A DNA stretch of 64,000 nt from Bacteroidales bacterium UBA4360 (GCA_002393945.1 DGSO01000014.1:1842-65841); one strand, 5' to 3'. Shown: positions 7,082 to 15,116, numbered from the stretch's first letter. The notes: generated by a model from the sequence alone, not told the origin. Numbers and translations are program-made.

Positions 7082-7651
7082 GATCTTGGCCACGGGGTCG
7101 AAACCCCTGGCAAACGCTCTCCCGACGGACGCTTCCGGGAGTATCAATACAACCGCCTGATTGCTCGCGCAATCGTCGAGCATCTCCAATGCCGTGGTTA
7201 CGACGCATCCCTCGTCGTGCCCGAGGAGGAGGACATATCCCTGGAAGAACGCTGCCGGCGCATCAACCGTGTGGCCATCCGTCACGGTCACGAACCCCAC
7301 GACGCCTTCGTCGTCAGCATCCACGTCAATGCAGCCGGCAGCGGCAGAATGTGGCACAACGCCACTGGCTGGTGCGCTTACACTTTCCCCGGGCACACAG
7401 AGTCCGACAAGCTGGCCACCTGTCTGTACAAAGCCGCCCAGAGACACCTTCCCGGCCACCGGCTCCGTACTGACTAAAGCGACGGTGATCCCGACTATGA
7501 AAAGCCGTTCTACATTCTGAAGCACACCTACTGTGCGGCAGTCCTGACAGAGAACGGATTCATGGGCTCAGAAGTATCGCTGAGTTTCCTCGAATCAGAG
7601 GAGGGGAAGAAGGCCATCGTTGCGCTGCATGTGGAACGGATAATTAACTAG
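7082..7651 (+). pseudogene. Broken N-acetylmuramoyl-L-alanine amidase, phage or mobile-element type
   Basis: From 7082 the frame reads DLGHGVETPGKRSPDGRF, matching the start of amidase_3 enzymes of Bacteroidales phages and mobile elements. It continues through VSIHVNAAGSG (zinc His) and GWCAYTFPGHTESD. An in-frame TAA at 7475-7477 then interrupts it. The same frame resumes as SDGDPDYEKPFYIL and VLTENGF (catalytic Glu) and ends at TAG 7649-7651. The true N-terminus before the GHG motif is missing. A single base change would restore the stop, but the lost start shows the gene is dead. Such enzymes cleave the bond between muramic acid and the peptide stem for lysis or cell-wall passage. Confidence 0.75.
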
Positions 7652-7785
7652 GTGAACTGTCTTTAGTAATGTTACCCATGGAATGCGCCTGGGCTAACAG
7701 TATACACTTCTCGACAGGATCCTTTTTATTTACCTTTTTATTCATTGTTATACTTCGAATAAGGGCAATCATCCTTTGATCATCA

Positions 7786-7817
7786 TTTGTTAATAAGGAC
7801 ATTTCTTTTTAAATTTG
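7786..7817 (+). promoter_or_regulatory. Promoter of the restriction-modification operon
   Basis: TTTG (7786-7789), 20 bases, TAAATTTG (7810-7817) matches the Bacteroidota -33/-7 consensus exactly. Transcription should begin near 7824. This excludes the TTG at 7787 and the ATG at 7820 as translation starts and supports the ATG at 7853. Confidence 0.75.
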
Positions 7818-7852
7818 CCATGAGAAGTCAATTTTTAAAACAAATCACAGTA

Positions 7853-9184
7853 ATGTTACGACTTGGAGATATACTCAAGACTATTCGCGAGGAAAAGGGG
7901 CTTCAATTATCAGAGGTTCAGCAACAAACAGGGATAGATATGTCTCAATTGAGCCGTTTCGAAACAGGTAAACGCCTGCCTACAGTGGAACAATTAGATT
8001 TATTATCTGCTCTATATCAAATAGATAGCTCACTACTTAGAATTGAGCGAGAGAGCGACAGAATTATTACTTCATTCGATGATCCCGAACTTGGCCTAAA
8101 GAGCCTTGAAGTCGCAAAAGAAAAACTGACGCAGGGGCAGAAATATCTCAATATGTTCAGAGATTCAAACCTCGCCGAACCATTGGGACTCTCAAGCCGT
8201 CGATATATAGGAAGCAAGGCTAAATTGGTAGATTGGATATACGAGACGATAGCTGAAGAGACAAATGATATCCACTCCTTCTGCGATATCTTTGCCGGGA
8301 CAGGTGTTGTTGCTGAACGAGCAGTGCAATTATATGACAATGTTATACTCAATGATCTTCTATACTCAAACAATGTAATCTATAAAGCTTTCTTTGCTCC
8401 TGGAGAATGGAATCGTGAAAAGTTGTGTGATATTATTACTGGTTACAATGCTTTAGATCCTGATCGGATTCAGCCAAACTACTTTTCTGATAACTTTGGG
8501 GGCAAATTCTTTGAAGAATCAGAAGCCAAACGTATTGGTTATATTCGTCAGGATATTGAAAATCGCCGCCATTCATTGACAGAGAAGGAGTATGCTGTTC
8601 TCATAGGGACGCTAATCTATAATATTGACAAAATCGCAAACACGTTAGGACATTTTGAGGCGTATATTCAGAAGCCTATATCACACAAACCTCTATACCT
8701 TAAATTAATTGAGGCTAGAACTGTTCCCGGCATTCAGATCTATCGAGAAGACGCAAATCAGTTGGCAAGACATATTCATACGGACTTAGTTTATATAGAT
8801 CCGCCTTACAACTCACGGCAGTATTCTCGTTTTTATCATGTATACGAGACTTTGGTAAAATGGGATTATCCAGACCTTTTCGGCGTTGCGATGAAACCAG
8901 CACCAGAGAATATGAGTGACTATTGTTCCAATCGTGCAGGGGCTGCTATGCTAGATTTAGTTCAACATCTGGATTGCCATTATATCGCAGTATCATACAA
9001 TAATACCTACAAATCCAAGAGTTCGTCTTCAGAAAACAAGATTCAGCTCGAGGAATTGCGAAATATCCTTGAAACAGTTGGACCCACAACGGTACATGAG
9101 CACAAGCATCGTGCTTTTAATGCAGGGAAGACCGATTTTAAGGACCATAAAGAGTATCTTTTTATAACGACTGTTAATGACTAG
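7853..9184 (+). CDS. Type IIS adenine-specific DNA methyltransferase with N-terminal XRE HTH domain
   Basis: The 443-residue protein begins with an XRE-type helix-turn-helix (about 1-60: LGDILKTIREEKGLQLSEV, then MSQLSRFETGKRLP). A D12-class N6-adenine methyltransferase follows. Its SAM-binding motif is CDIFAGTGVVAERA (about 145-158). Its catalytic motif is DPPYNSRQYSRFYH (motif IV, DPPY, about 315-318). It overlaps the second methylase by 8 bases. Asymmetric type IIS sites need two methylases, one per strand, and this is one of the two. The HTH domain probably represses its own operon, as N-terminal HTH domains do in some other methyltransferases. The start is set by the promoter at 7786-7817. 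Confidence 0.88.
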   Translation: MLRLGDILKTIREEKGLQLSEVQQQTGIDMSQLSRFETGKRLPTVEQLDLLSALYQIDSSLLRIERESDRIITSFDDPELGLKSLEVAKEKLTQGQKYLNMFRDSNLAEPLGLSSRRYIGSKAKLVDWIYETIAEETNDIHSFCDIFAGTGVVAERAVQLYDNVILNDLLYSNNVIYKAFFAPGEWNREKLCDIITGYNALDPDRIQPNYFSDNFGGKFFEESEAKRIGYIRQDIENRRHSLTEKEYAVLIGTLIYNIDKIANTLGHFEAYIQKPISHKPLYLKLIEARTVPGIQIYREDANQLARHIHTDLVYIDPPYNSRQYSRFYHVYETLVKWDYPDLFGVAMKPAPENMSDYCSNRAGAAMLDLVQHLDCHYIAVSYNNTYKSKSSSSENKIQLEELRNILETVGPTTVHEHKHRAFNAGKTDFKDHKEYLFITTVND

Positions 9185-10073
9185 AAGATCGCCATTTTTT
9201 TATGTTGGGGATAAGTATAAGCTCATAGATGAGATTAAACGATATTTCCCCGACCACATCCATCAGTTCGTAGAGCCCTTTGTCGGTGGAGGATCTGCGT
9301 TTATGAATGTAGAAGCTGATAGTTATATCCTCAATGATATAGACCATTATGTTATTCAGCTTCATCGTCTCTTGTGTGCAAATGCTCAACGCCCCAATGC
9401 TTTTATAAACAACTTGTTACGTCATATTACTCATTATGGTCTTTCTTGCTCATACTTAAATGATGTTATACCGAATGAATTAAAAGCCGACTTTCCGAAA
9501 ACGTATTTTGCAGAGTTTAACCGGGGCTCCTATTATCAGATGAGGGAAGACTACAACACTGCTGCAAGAAGAAACCCCCGTATTCTGTATCTATTGATAA
9601 TCTATGGATTTAACAGAATGCTTCGTTTTAATGCTGCTAACAATTTTAACGTCCCTGTCGGTAACGTAGATTTTAATGCGAATGTGGTAGAAGCGCTGAC
9701 AGACTATTTTAATATTGTTGCTAATCGAGAGATAACTTGGCAGTCCATGGATTTTAGGCGTTTTTTCAACCAGGTGCATTTGAACGAGGAAGATCTCGTT
9801 TATTTAGATCCTCCTTACCTCATCACCTTCAGCGAATACAATAAATTGTGGAATAAGCAGACAGAAACGGATTTGCTGACTATTCTTAACATATTGAACG
9901 AGCAACATATCAGATTTGCAATCTCAAATGTTACTCATTATAAGGGCAGGATCAATAATATCTTCTTGGAATGGGCTGAAGCTTATAACATTCATCCTAT
10001 CCATAGCAATTACATAAGTTATCACGATAACACTATTAAGCAGTTTAATGAGGTCCTTGTAACCAACTTCTAA
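9177..10073 (+). CDS. Second adenine-specific DNA methyltransferase (Dam-like, D12 class) of the type IIS system
   Basis: This 298-residue Dam-family methylase has YVGDKYKLIDEIKRYFP at the start. The SAM motif FVEPFVGGGSAFMN is at about 31-44, and the catalytic motif YLDPPYLITFSEYN is at about 214-227. It lacks the HTH domain of its partner. Its first codons overlap the partner's last ones by 8 bases, and the endonuclease follows after about 10 bases. The three genes form one operon in which protection is made before the nuclease. Its role is methylation of adenine on the strand of the asymmetric site not handled by the other enzyme. Confidence 0.88.
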   Translation: MTRRSPFFYVGDKYKLIDEIKRYFPDHIHQFVEPFVGGGSAFMNVEADSYILNDIDHYVIQLHRLLCANAQRPNAFINNLLRHITHYGLSCSYLNDVIPNELKADFPKTYFAEFNRGSYYQMREDYNTAARRNPRILYLLIIYGFNRMLRFNAANNFNVPVGNVDFNANVVEALTDYFNIVANREITWQSMDFRRFFNQVHLNEEDLVYLDPPYLITFSEYNKLWNKQTETDLLTILNILNEQHIRFAISNVTHYKGRINNIFLEWAEAYNIHPIHSNYISYHDNTIKQFNEVLVTNF

Positions 10074-10083
10074 TTCAGTGAAT

Positions 10084-11778
10084 ATGGCAAAAGTTAAACA
10101 CGGTAAGAGAATCTACAAGCAAATGGCCCTTGAGGTCGCTGTTAGAAATCCCGAACGTTACGGTGATATTCTTCGGCTTTTTAGTGAGTATGTTGGTCAA
10201 ATTCTGGATGACAAAACAATCCTAGATATTTATTCTCAATTGCTTATTCGAGGTATAGTCTCGTCGAATAAGTTTGATGTAACTGATAAAACTGAAGGAG
10301 AAGTAAAAGACTACATCAAGAATCATTTATCCCATAACAACGAGTGGGGATTTCCTACTGGTTACCAGGCTGCTTTCACTAGATATCTGAAAACGCTGTC
10401 GGAGTTCGGTTTTATTTATTCACAGTATGAAGAGCCTCTCCGCCTCTCCCCAGTTGCTAACGCTGTAGTCTCGAATACTATTTCCCTTTCGGAAGCTTTT
10501 GCTTTACAATCTTTAAGATTCTGGAGAAAATCCCCGTACAGAAGAGTTTCAAACGACTTCAATTTTTTTCGTTTCATTCTTGAGGTAATTCGGAGGAGGA
10601 ATGCGCTAGGCAAGCATCTATCTATGCCTCAGTTTATGCTCGCTTTATTCTCAGACGATGGCAACGTCGATAGCTTCTTGGATTTACTCGACAAGAATAA
10701 AGTAGGAGATGATTTAAAAAAAGCACATGCGCACGCCATTACCCTTTTTAAGCCCAAAGACAAAGAACATCAAGCGGTGGGCGATTTTAAGACTAGTTTT
10801 CGTGATTATGGAAACTCAGTTTTTCGTGTTTTACGTTTGACGGGCTTTGTGACCGTCGACTATTCGGGGGTTATTTTGCTTTCAATTAACACCGAACGAA
10901 AGGAGTTGCTGGATGAATTGCTCACTTTCAACTTTACTGTTCCTGAAACCGCAAAAGAGGATGAGAATGAGTATTTTAACCATTTAGGCAGTTTTGATAA
11001 TTCATATAAACTCGTTCTCGAGGCACACAGAGATGAACAGACAAGGTCTGTTTTGAATTACAATACCAAGCTTAACTCTATTATCATTAAGTATAAGTTC
11101 GATTCCAAATTCCTCATGGGATACCTTCTGGATGTGTCAAGCGGAAAGAGTGATTCCAATGTGTTTAGCTTTATTCCAGACCCCATTAAGTTTGAGTTTC
11201 TGCTTTCTTTGTTTATGTATTCTGTGTACGGCGAGCAGTATACTTACAAGCCGAATTATATTTGCGATGCTTCAGGTGTACCATATTCTCACGCCCCTGG
11301 AAATGTTGGCGACATAGAGATATATAACAGAGAGCAGTACCTATTAATCGAAGCAACGCTCATAAGGAATAAAACTCAACAGGTTAATAACGAGACCATT
11401 AATTTGTTCCGTCATATCGATATGCAACAGGGCGGAGCAAAGTATATGTCGCTGGTCGCTCCTGTTATCCACCCCGATACGTCTCTTCTTATCAAAGTCG
11501 CAACAGCCGTGACAATGGTAGAGAATAACAACCTTATTTTCTCAAAGGCTTACGACACTAAAGAGTTTGCGGAAAAGACTATCGGACTAAAGTACTTTAA
11601 CGATATACAAGACCACACCGTTAACTTTATTTCAGACCTCAAAAATCATTTAGCAAAAGTGGAAGTAGTTGGTGCTGATAATCCTGGTCTCAATATTTAT
11701 GGTAGTGGAGAGAAAATCACTTTGTTGAAACGGCTGTCAAAGGCATTCTCGAGTTTTAGACAGGCTTTTAGAAACTAG
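10084..11778 (+). CDS. Type IIS restriction endonuclease, AlwI/BstNBI family
   Basis: The 564-residue protein carries HAPGNVGDIEI, LLIEAT, TQQVNNET and RHI in the order and spacing of the nicking/type IIS enzymes AlwI, PleI, MlyI and N.BstNBI (HAxGNxxDxEI...EAT...TQ...RH). The catalytic PD-(D/E)xK residues would be Asp410 and Glu423, with Thr425 in the position of the usual Lys, as in that family. The N-terminal 350 residues form the recognition part. Known members read GGATC or GAGTC; which applies here cannot be told from the sequence. The start is taken as ATG 10084; a GTG at 10078 is possible. It follows its two methylases by 10 bases. Confidence 0.85.
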   Translation: MAKVKHGKRIYKQMALEVAVRNPERYGDILRLFSEYVGQILDDKTILDIYSQLLIRGIVSSNKFDVTDKTEGEVKDYIKNHLSHNNEWGFPTGYQAAFTRYLKTLSEFGFIYSQYEEPLRLSPVANAVVSNTISLSEAFALQSLRFWRKSPYRRVSNDFNFFRFILEVIRRRNALGKHLSMPQFMLALFSDDGNVDSFLDLLDKNKVGDDLKKAHAHAITLFKPKDKEHQAVGDFKTSFRDYGNSVFRVLRLTGFVTVDYSGVILLSINTERKELLDELLTFNFTVPETAKEDENEYFNHLGSFDNSYKLVLEAHRDEQTRSVLNYNTKLNSIIIKYKFDSKFLMGYLLDVSSGKSDSNVFSFIPDPIKFEFLLSLFMYSVYGEQYTYKPNYICDASGVPYSHAPGNVGDIEIYNREQYLLIEATLIRNKTQQVNNETINLFRHIDMQQGGAKYMSLVAPVIHPDTSLLIKVATAVTMVENNNLIFSKAYDTKEFAEKTIGLKYFNDIQDHTVNFISDLKNHLAKVEVVGADNPGLNIYGSGEKITLLKRLSKAFSSFRQAFRN

Positions 11779-11872
11779 TAATACAACTTTAACCTAAGTC
11801 GCATTCACTCCAATTCCACCTGGCAACAAAAAGGGTAACAATAGCTGTAAGTTTTTTCCGTTAAATAAACGC

Positions 11873-11900
11873 GAGCCTCTTCCGACAAGGGGAGAGGCTC
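11873..11900. terminator. Bidirectional stem-loop between convergent genes
   Basis: GAGCCTCT (11873-11880) pairs perfectly with AGAGGCTC (11893-11900) around a 12-base loop. It lies between the convergent restriction endonuclease and Abi_2 genes. There is no U tract on the plus side. Confidence 0.6.
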
Positions 11901-11975
11901 GACTTAGCACGTTTTAAAGTGCGTGGTATAGCGACAAAGTCTATACGGGCACTAAACTAAGTGCAAAGGTAAAAC

Positions 11976-12866
11976 TTATTTTTTATATTGCAATACCCCA
12001 GCTGTCTTTTTTAGGGTTTCTTCAAGCCTGGGATTGCTGCTATAAAGTGTTGATAAAGCGTTACATATCAAGCCGCACATCTCTTTCAGTCTATTAACAG
12101 AAATCGTGCCGATAAAGAATTCAACAACCTTCAGTGAACTACTAAGATTGTTGCTGCTTAATCTGGGGAAATGACCCGCAGGGCCATTCTTTATACTTTG
12201 AGGAAGCCTCATATCAAACAAGACTCCGCCATGAGCGCAAGTGTTTCTTAAAGTCCGAACGGTCTTAATGTAGTTCTCAAAAATCGCAGTTTGATTTACG
12301 CCAAAATGTCGGCATATGTCAAGTTTGTCGGCAGGATTTTTCAAGTTGAGGTAAAGGCTCTCTATGTTCCCAAAGGTCATAAATTCGATGGTTTTCCACG
12401 CTGGAGCATACTTGTCATTGATATACTTCTGGTGGTGTCGTTTGATGACAGACTTCTTTTTTATTGCCTCGTACACATCATCAAAATCACGAATGTAGGA
12501 TGCCTTCATTACATTAGGATCAACAAACCAAGTGGGTGAATTCTTGTATTTGTTTGATAAGCTATATGTAATATAGGTGCGTAAGGCCACTTCAATCCGG
12601 CTTATATACCTATTGAGGATATTGCGTAGATCAAAATCGAAATAGTATAAAGCAACTGCGTCGCTAAGTTTCGTCCCGTCAACCACCTCATGTGTACGGT
12701 TTGAGAGATTGGGGTAGGTCTTCTCAAAGGGGAATAAGTATGAGCATAGCCTGAAGTAGCCAATATCAAGGAGGCATTCTCTCGCCTTCTCCTCACAGGT
12801 TATTACTACTCCGCGTTGGCGCAGTAATACCACCTGTTCTTCCAATGTTGTCGCCTTCTTTATCAT
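11976..12866 (-). CDS. Abi_2 (AbiD/F-type) abortive infection protein with HEPN motif
   Basis: The 296-residue protein matches the Abi_2 family. It starts with a segment telling the protein to act on a repeated helical fold (TTLEEQVVLLRQRGV, then LLDIGYFRLCSYLFPF). It has the family FDFDLRNILNRYISRIEVALRTYI core, and ends with KTVRTLRNTCAHGG. The Arg-Asn-x3-His within RNTCAH is the RNase motif (Rx4-6H) of HEPN proteins. These proteins block phage growth in lactococci and other bacteria, presumably by RNA cleavage. The gene stands alone with its own upstream gap of 50 bases, and faces the restriction endonuclease gene across a stem-loop. Confidence 0.85.
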   Translation of the reverse strand: MIKKATTLEEQVVLLRQRGVVITCEEKARECLLDIGYFRLCSYLFPFEKTYPNLSNRTHEVVDGTKLSDAVALYYFDFDLRNILNRYISRIEVALRTYITYSLSNKYKNSPTWFVDPNVMKASYIRDFDDVYEAIKKKSVIKRHHQKYINDKYAPAWKTIEFMTFGNIESLYLNLKNPADKLDICRHFGVNQTAIFENYIKTVRTLRNTCAHGGVLFDMRLPQSIKNGPAGHFPRLSSNNLSSSLKVVEFFIGTISVNRLKEMCGLICNALSTLYSSNPRLEETLKKTAGVLQYKK

Positions 12867-12917
12867 AGTCAGGACTTATTGTTTAACATGCAAAGATACT
12901 CAATTTCACACGATTCT

Positions 12918-13307
12918 TCAATAATTACACAATCGAAAAAAGTACATATATAAAGCTTTGTCGGTTCTTCTCCTTATACTTTCGTTTTTCGTCCAGAAGT
13001 CGCCAAAGCCATACCGCTGCGACCGCTCGATCCAGGCCTCGATCTCCTGATGGCGGGAAACGGTAGTCCGGCCGGACTTGTAGTGGGGGATGCCGTGGAA
13101 GTAAAGCCAGCTGCGGACGATTTCAATCTTCGGGTCGCCGGGAATCATCCTCCGGAGTTCGTAGATGTCAATCCAATCCTCCTGCGGGCCGATGGTGCCG
13201 TTTAACACGGGTTCGGTCTTGAGGGTAAGCCAGCCGTCGATGGCCTCCAGCTGCTTGACGATGCCAGCCAGAACTGCCGGAATCATGGCCACATTGATCT
13301 GCTCCAT
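12918..13307 (-). CDS. Excisionase-like helix-turn-helix protein
   Basis: A 129-residue protein with a long N-terminal helical part and a MerR/excisionase-like wing at about 55-105. The key segment, VRSWLYFHGIPHYKSGRTTVSRHQEIEAWIE, resembles the second DNA-reading helix and wing of Xis-type proteins from Bacteroidales mobile elements. I chose ATG 13305-13307 because AAGGAG lies just upstream and the previous gene's stop is eight bases away; the longer reading begins inside that gene. It probably controls excision or gene expression of the island together with its neighbour. A missing integrase makes its current role uncertain. Confidence 0.65.
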   Translation of the reverse strand: MEQINVAMIPAVLAGIVKQLEAIDGWLTLKTEPVLNGTIGPQEDWIDIYELRRMIPGDPKIEIVRSWLYFHGIPHYKSGRTTVSRHQEIEAWIERSQRYGFGDFWTKNESIRRRTDKALYMYFFRLCNY

Positions 13308-13312
13308 ACCGG

Positions 13313-13546
13313 CTAGCTCCTTCTTCCGCCTAAGGGATGCGTGGCGCAATACCGTTGCGCCTCCTCCATCAACTCAGTGTTGTCTTTCACTCGGGTGCGT
13401 AGCAGCCACTTGTCAATCTCCGACTTCTTGAACATCAACGTCTTGCCCTGCTTGTAGTAGGGGATAGTGTTGTCGTTGACCCAACTGTACACGGTCGATG
13501 GAGCAGGATGCGACGGCAGATACCTGCCCAGATCCTTGACATTCAT
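13313..13546 (-). CDS. Excisionase-like helix-turn-helix protein
   Basis: Taking the ATG at 13546, the protein is 77 residues and starts MNVKDLGRYLP. It continues STVYSWVNDNTIPYYKQGK and LMFKKSEIDKWL, the classical HTH_17/excisionase pattern (recognition helix, then YYKxGK wing, then KxEIDxWL helix). A longer reading to 13639 adds 31 Cys-rich residues that look non-homologous and would run through the repeat array at the island end, so it is less likely. The next gene follows after five bases with a visible ribosome-binding site. It is the first island gene inside the mnmE end. Confidence 0.7.
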   Translation of the reverse strand: MNVKDLGRYLPSHPAPSTVYSWVNDNTIPYYKQGKTLMFKKSEIDKWLLRTRVKDNTELMEEAQRYCATHPLGGRRS

Positions 13547-13573
13547 CAGCTCCCAAACGTCACGGCACCGATT

Positions 13574-13658
13574 GCACAAGGTGGCAAAAAGAGCCGGAGA
13601 CCTTGCGCACCCTACAACACAGAAGCATAATTCACGCACAAGGTCCCCGGCACAAAGT
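13574..13658. repeat. Four GCRCAARGT motifs at the mnmE end of the island
   Basis: GCACAAGGT occurs at 13574-13582 and 13636-13644, GCACAAAGT at 13650-13658, and an inverted copy (ACCTTGCGC) at 13600-13608. All lie between the first HTH gene and the attachment core. The inverted copy is part of GCCGGAGACCTTG (13593-13605), which recurs at 2129-2141 near the other end. Clusters like this are typical binding sites for excisionase or integrase arm domains. Confidence 0.55.
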
Positions 13659-13664
13659 TCTACC

Positions 13665-15116
13665 TTACTTCCCGATGCAATGCCTCGAAAAGATGCTGTG
13701 TAGGATAGTGTCGGGGTCGAGGAGGTTGCGGCCGAGGATGGCGTTGATGCTGGAGATGGCAGAGCGGAGGTCTTCGGCGACGAGTTCTGAGGGGACGCCG
13801 CTTTGCAGGGAGGTGCGGGCGGCGCGAAGAGAATCCGACGCCTGGAGGAGGGAATTGTAGTGCCGCTCGTTGGTGATGAAGACGCTGTCGAGGTTGGAGA
13901 GAAGGTCCTTCTGGGTGTTGGAAAGGGCCGATTTCAGTTCCTGAACACCAGTTCCGGTCTTTGCGGACAGTTTTATTATAACAGACTGATAATTATTCGA
14001 ACTAACAAAATTGTTATACACGGTAACATTTTTGTTAATATCGTCTTGCGATAATAAATCTGCCTTATTAACCAACACAAACAGCTTCTGAGAAGAGAAA
14101 TCTACATGACCACAAATCTCTTCAAGTGAAGCGAGAGAGTCGGGGAGAGCAAGGACGATGGAAGCCTCGGAAAGCTTGCGATAGCTCCTCTCAATTCCCA
14201 TCTTTTCCACGATATCTTCAGAGTCCCTCAAACCGGCAGTGTCAATAAAACGGAAGAGGATTCCGTCGATGTTGATGACCTCTTCAATGGTGTCGCGCGT
14301 GGTGCCGGCAATGTCTGAAACAATGGCGCGGTCCTCTCCGGCGAGTGCATTGAGAAGCGTACTCTTTCCGGCATTAGTAGGGCCGATTATAGCCACAGGG
14401 ACCCCGTTCTTTATCATATTTCCGGCCTTGAAACTTCCGGCAAGTCTGTCTGTATGGCCGATTGTCTCTTCAATCAAGGCAAGAAGGCGGGAACGGTCTG
14501 CAAATTCTACATCTTCTTCGGAAAAGTCGAGTTCCAACTCAAGCAGGGAAGCCATCTCCAAAAGCTGTTCCCTGAGCCCTGAAAGCTCATTTGAAAAATG
14601 TCCCTTGAGTTGGTTCATGGCCACCCTGTGCGATGCTGAAGTAGTAGATGAGATTACATCGGCAACAGCCTCTGCCTGAGCGAGGTCCATTTTACCGTTA
14701 ATGAATGCACGGCGGGTGAACTCACCGGGTTCGGCCATGCGTGCCCCGGCACTTATAAGAAGCCGGATCAACTCAGTGACGATGTATGACGACGCATGTG
14801 TGGAGATTTCCACAGAGTCTTCTCCGGTGTAGCTGTGCGGGGCCCGGAAAACGGAGACTAGGACTTCGTCCAGGAGGTGAGATTTCTCGACTTCGCTCGA
14901 AATGACAGGAGAGTCGCTCGAAATGACAGAACTGCCTTTCGAAAAGACACTGCCATAATGAATTGTATAAGCCTTTGCGGCAGAAATAGTACCGGATTTG
15001 AGGGAAATGACCCTATCGGCAATTTCAAAGGCCTGGGGGCCGCTGAGGCGCACAATGGAAATTGCTCCGGTCCCAGGGGTGGTGGCCGGAGCAACTATGG
15101 TATTGTCGTTAATCAT
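13665..15116 (-). CDS. mnmE: tRNA uridine-5-carboxymethylaminomethyl synthesis GTPase MnmE
   Basis: MnmE works with MnmG to modify the wobble uridine of certain tRNAs in the cytoplasm. The 483-residue protein has the N-terminal folate-binding domain (IVAPATTPGTGAISIVRLSG). The embedded G domain shows GPTNAGKST (about 243-251), GTTRD, DTAG and NKAD. The C-terminal catalytic CIGK is intact. Residues about 61-80 (GSSVISSDSPVISSEVEKSH) are extra compared with the family and are encoded by a palindromic repeat. The gene starts 8 bases inside the end of rho and is translated from the same transcript. Its last codons form the attachment site of the adjacent island. Confidence 0.97.
   Translation of the reverse strand: MINDNTIVAPATTPGTGAISIVRLSGPQAFEIADRVISLKSGTISAAKAYTIHYGSVFSKGSSVISSDSPVISSEVEKSHLLDEVLVSVFRAPHSYTGEDSVEISTHASSYIVTELIRLLISAGARMAEPGEFTRRAFINGKMDLAQAEAVADVISSTTSASHRVAMNQLKGHFSNELSGLREQLLEMASLLELELDFSEEDVEFADRSRLLALIEETIGHTDRLAGSFKAGNMIKNGVPVAIIGPTNAGKSTLLNALAGEDRAIVSDIAGTTRDTIEEVINIDGILFRFIDTAGLRDSEDIVEKMGIERSYRKLSEASIVLALPDSLASLEEICGHVDFSSQKLFVLVNKADLLSQDDINKNVTVYNNFVSSNNYQSVIIKLSAKTGTGVQELKSALSNTQKDLLSNLDSVFITNERHYNSLLQASDSLRAARTSLQSGVPSELVAEDLRSAISSINAILGRNLLDPDTILHSIFSRHCIGK
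13668..13679. other. Putative attachment site in the mnmE 3' end (island right end)
   Basis: CTTCCCGATGCA here encodes, on the minus strand, the last Cys-Ile-Gly-Lys of MnmE and is directly followed by the TAA stop at 13665-13667. It matches the displaced copy at 1958-1969. Integration here leaves the mnmE product whole. Confidence 0.62.
14877..14936. repeat. Palindromic repeat inserted in frame in mnmE
   Basis: The minus-strand text carries two tandem units ending in the 15-bp plus-strand sequence CGCTCGAAATGACAG. The first unit contains the near-palindrome TCTCGACTTCGCTCGA. The insertion is a multiple of three and adds about 20 residues (61-80) to MnmE. The opposite strand reads FLDFARND, a string met very often in spurious database proteins from Bacteroidota and Clostridia. 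That suggests a dispersed repeat family. Confidence 0.7.

Larger units (their letters stand above)
1958..13679. mobile_element. Putative 11.7-kb defence island integrated at the 3' end of mnmE
   Basis: The segment lies between two copies of a 12-bp sequence from the mnmE stop-codon region. It carries genes foreign in style to the core: lower GC by eye, no coupling to neighbours, and cargo of defence and phage type. The genes in order are an unknown protein, AAA/DUF4143 ATPase, OLD-like protein, phage-like pseudogenes, type IIS restriction-modification operon, Abi_2 protein and two HTH excisionase-like proteins. The last two sit next to the mnmE end, where recombination genes are usually placed in such islands. 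A tyrosine integrase is absent, so the element is probably non-autonomous, decayed or mobilised in trans. The genes left of 1958 could be the flank or a second tandem element. Confidence 0.6.

Noticed and set aside
7787..7852. Longer N-terminus of the HTH-methylase from TTG 7787 or ATG 7820
   Set aside because: Both lie within or before the predicted promoter and transcript start, and the extra residues have no similarity to HTH proteins.
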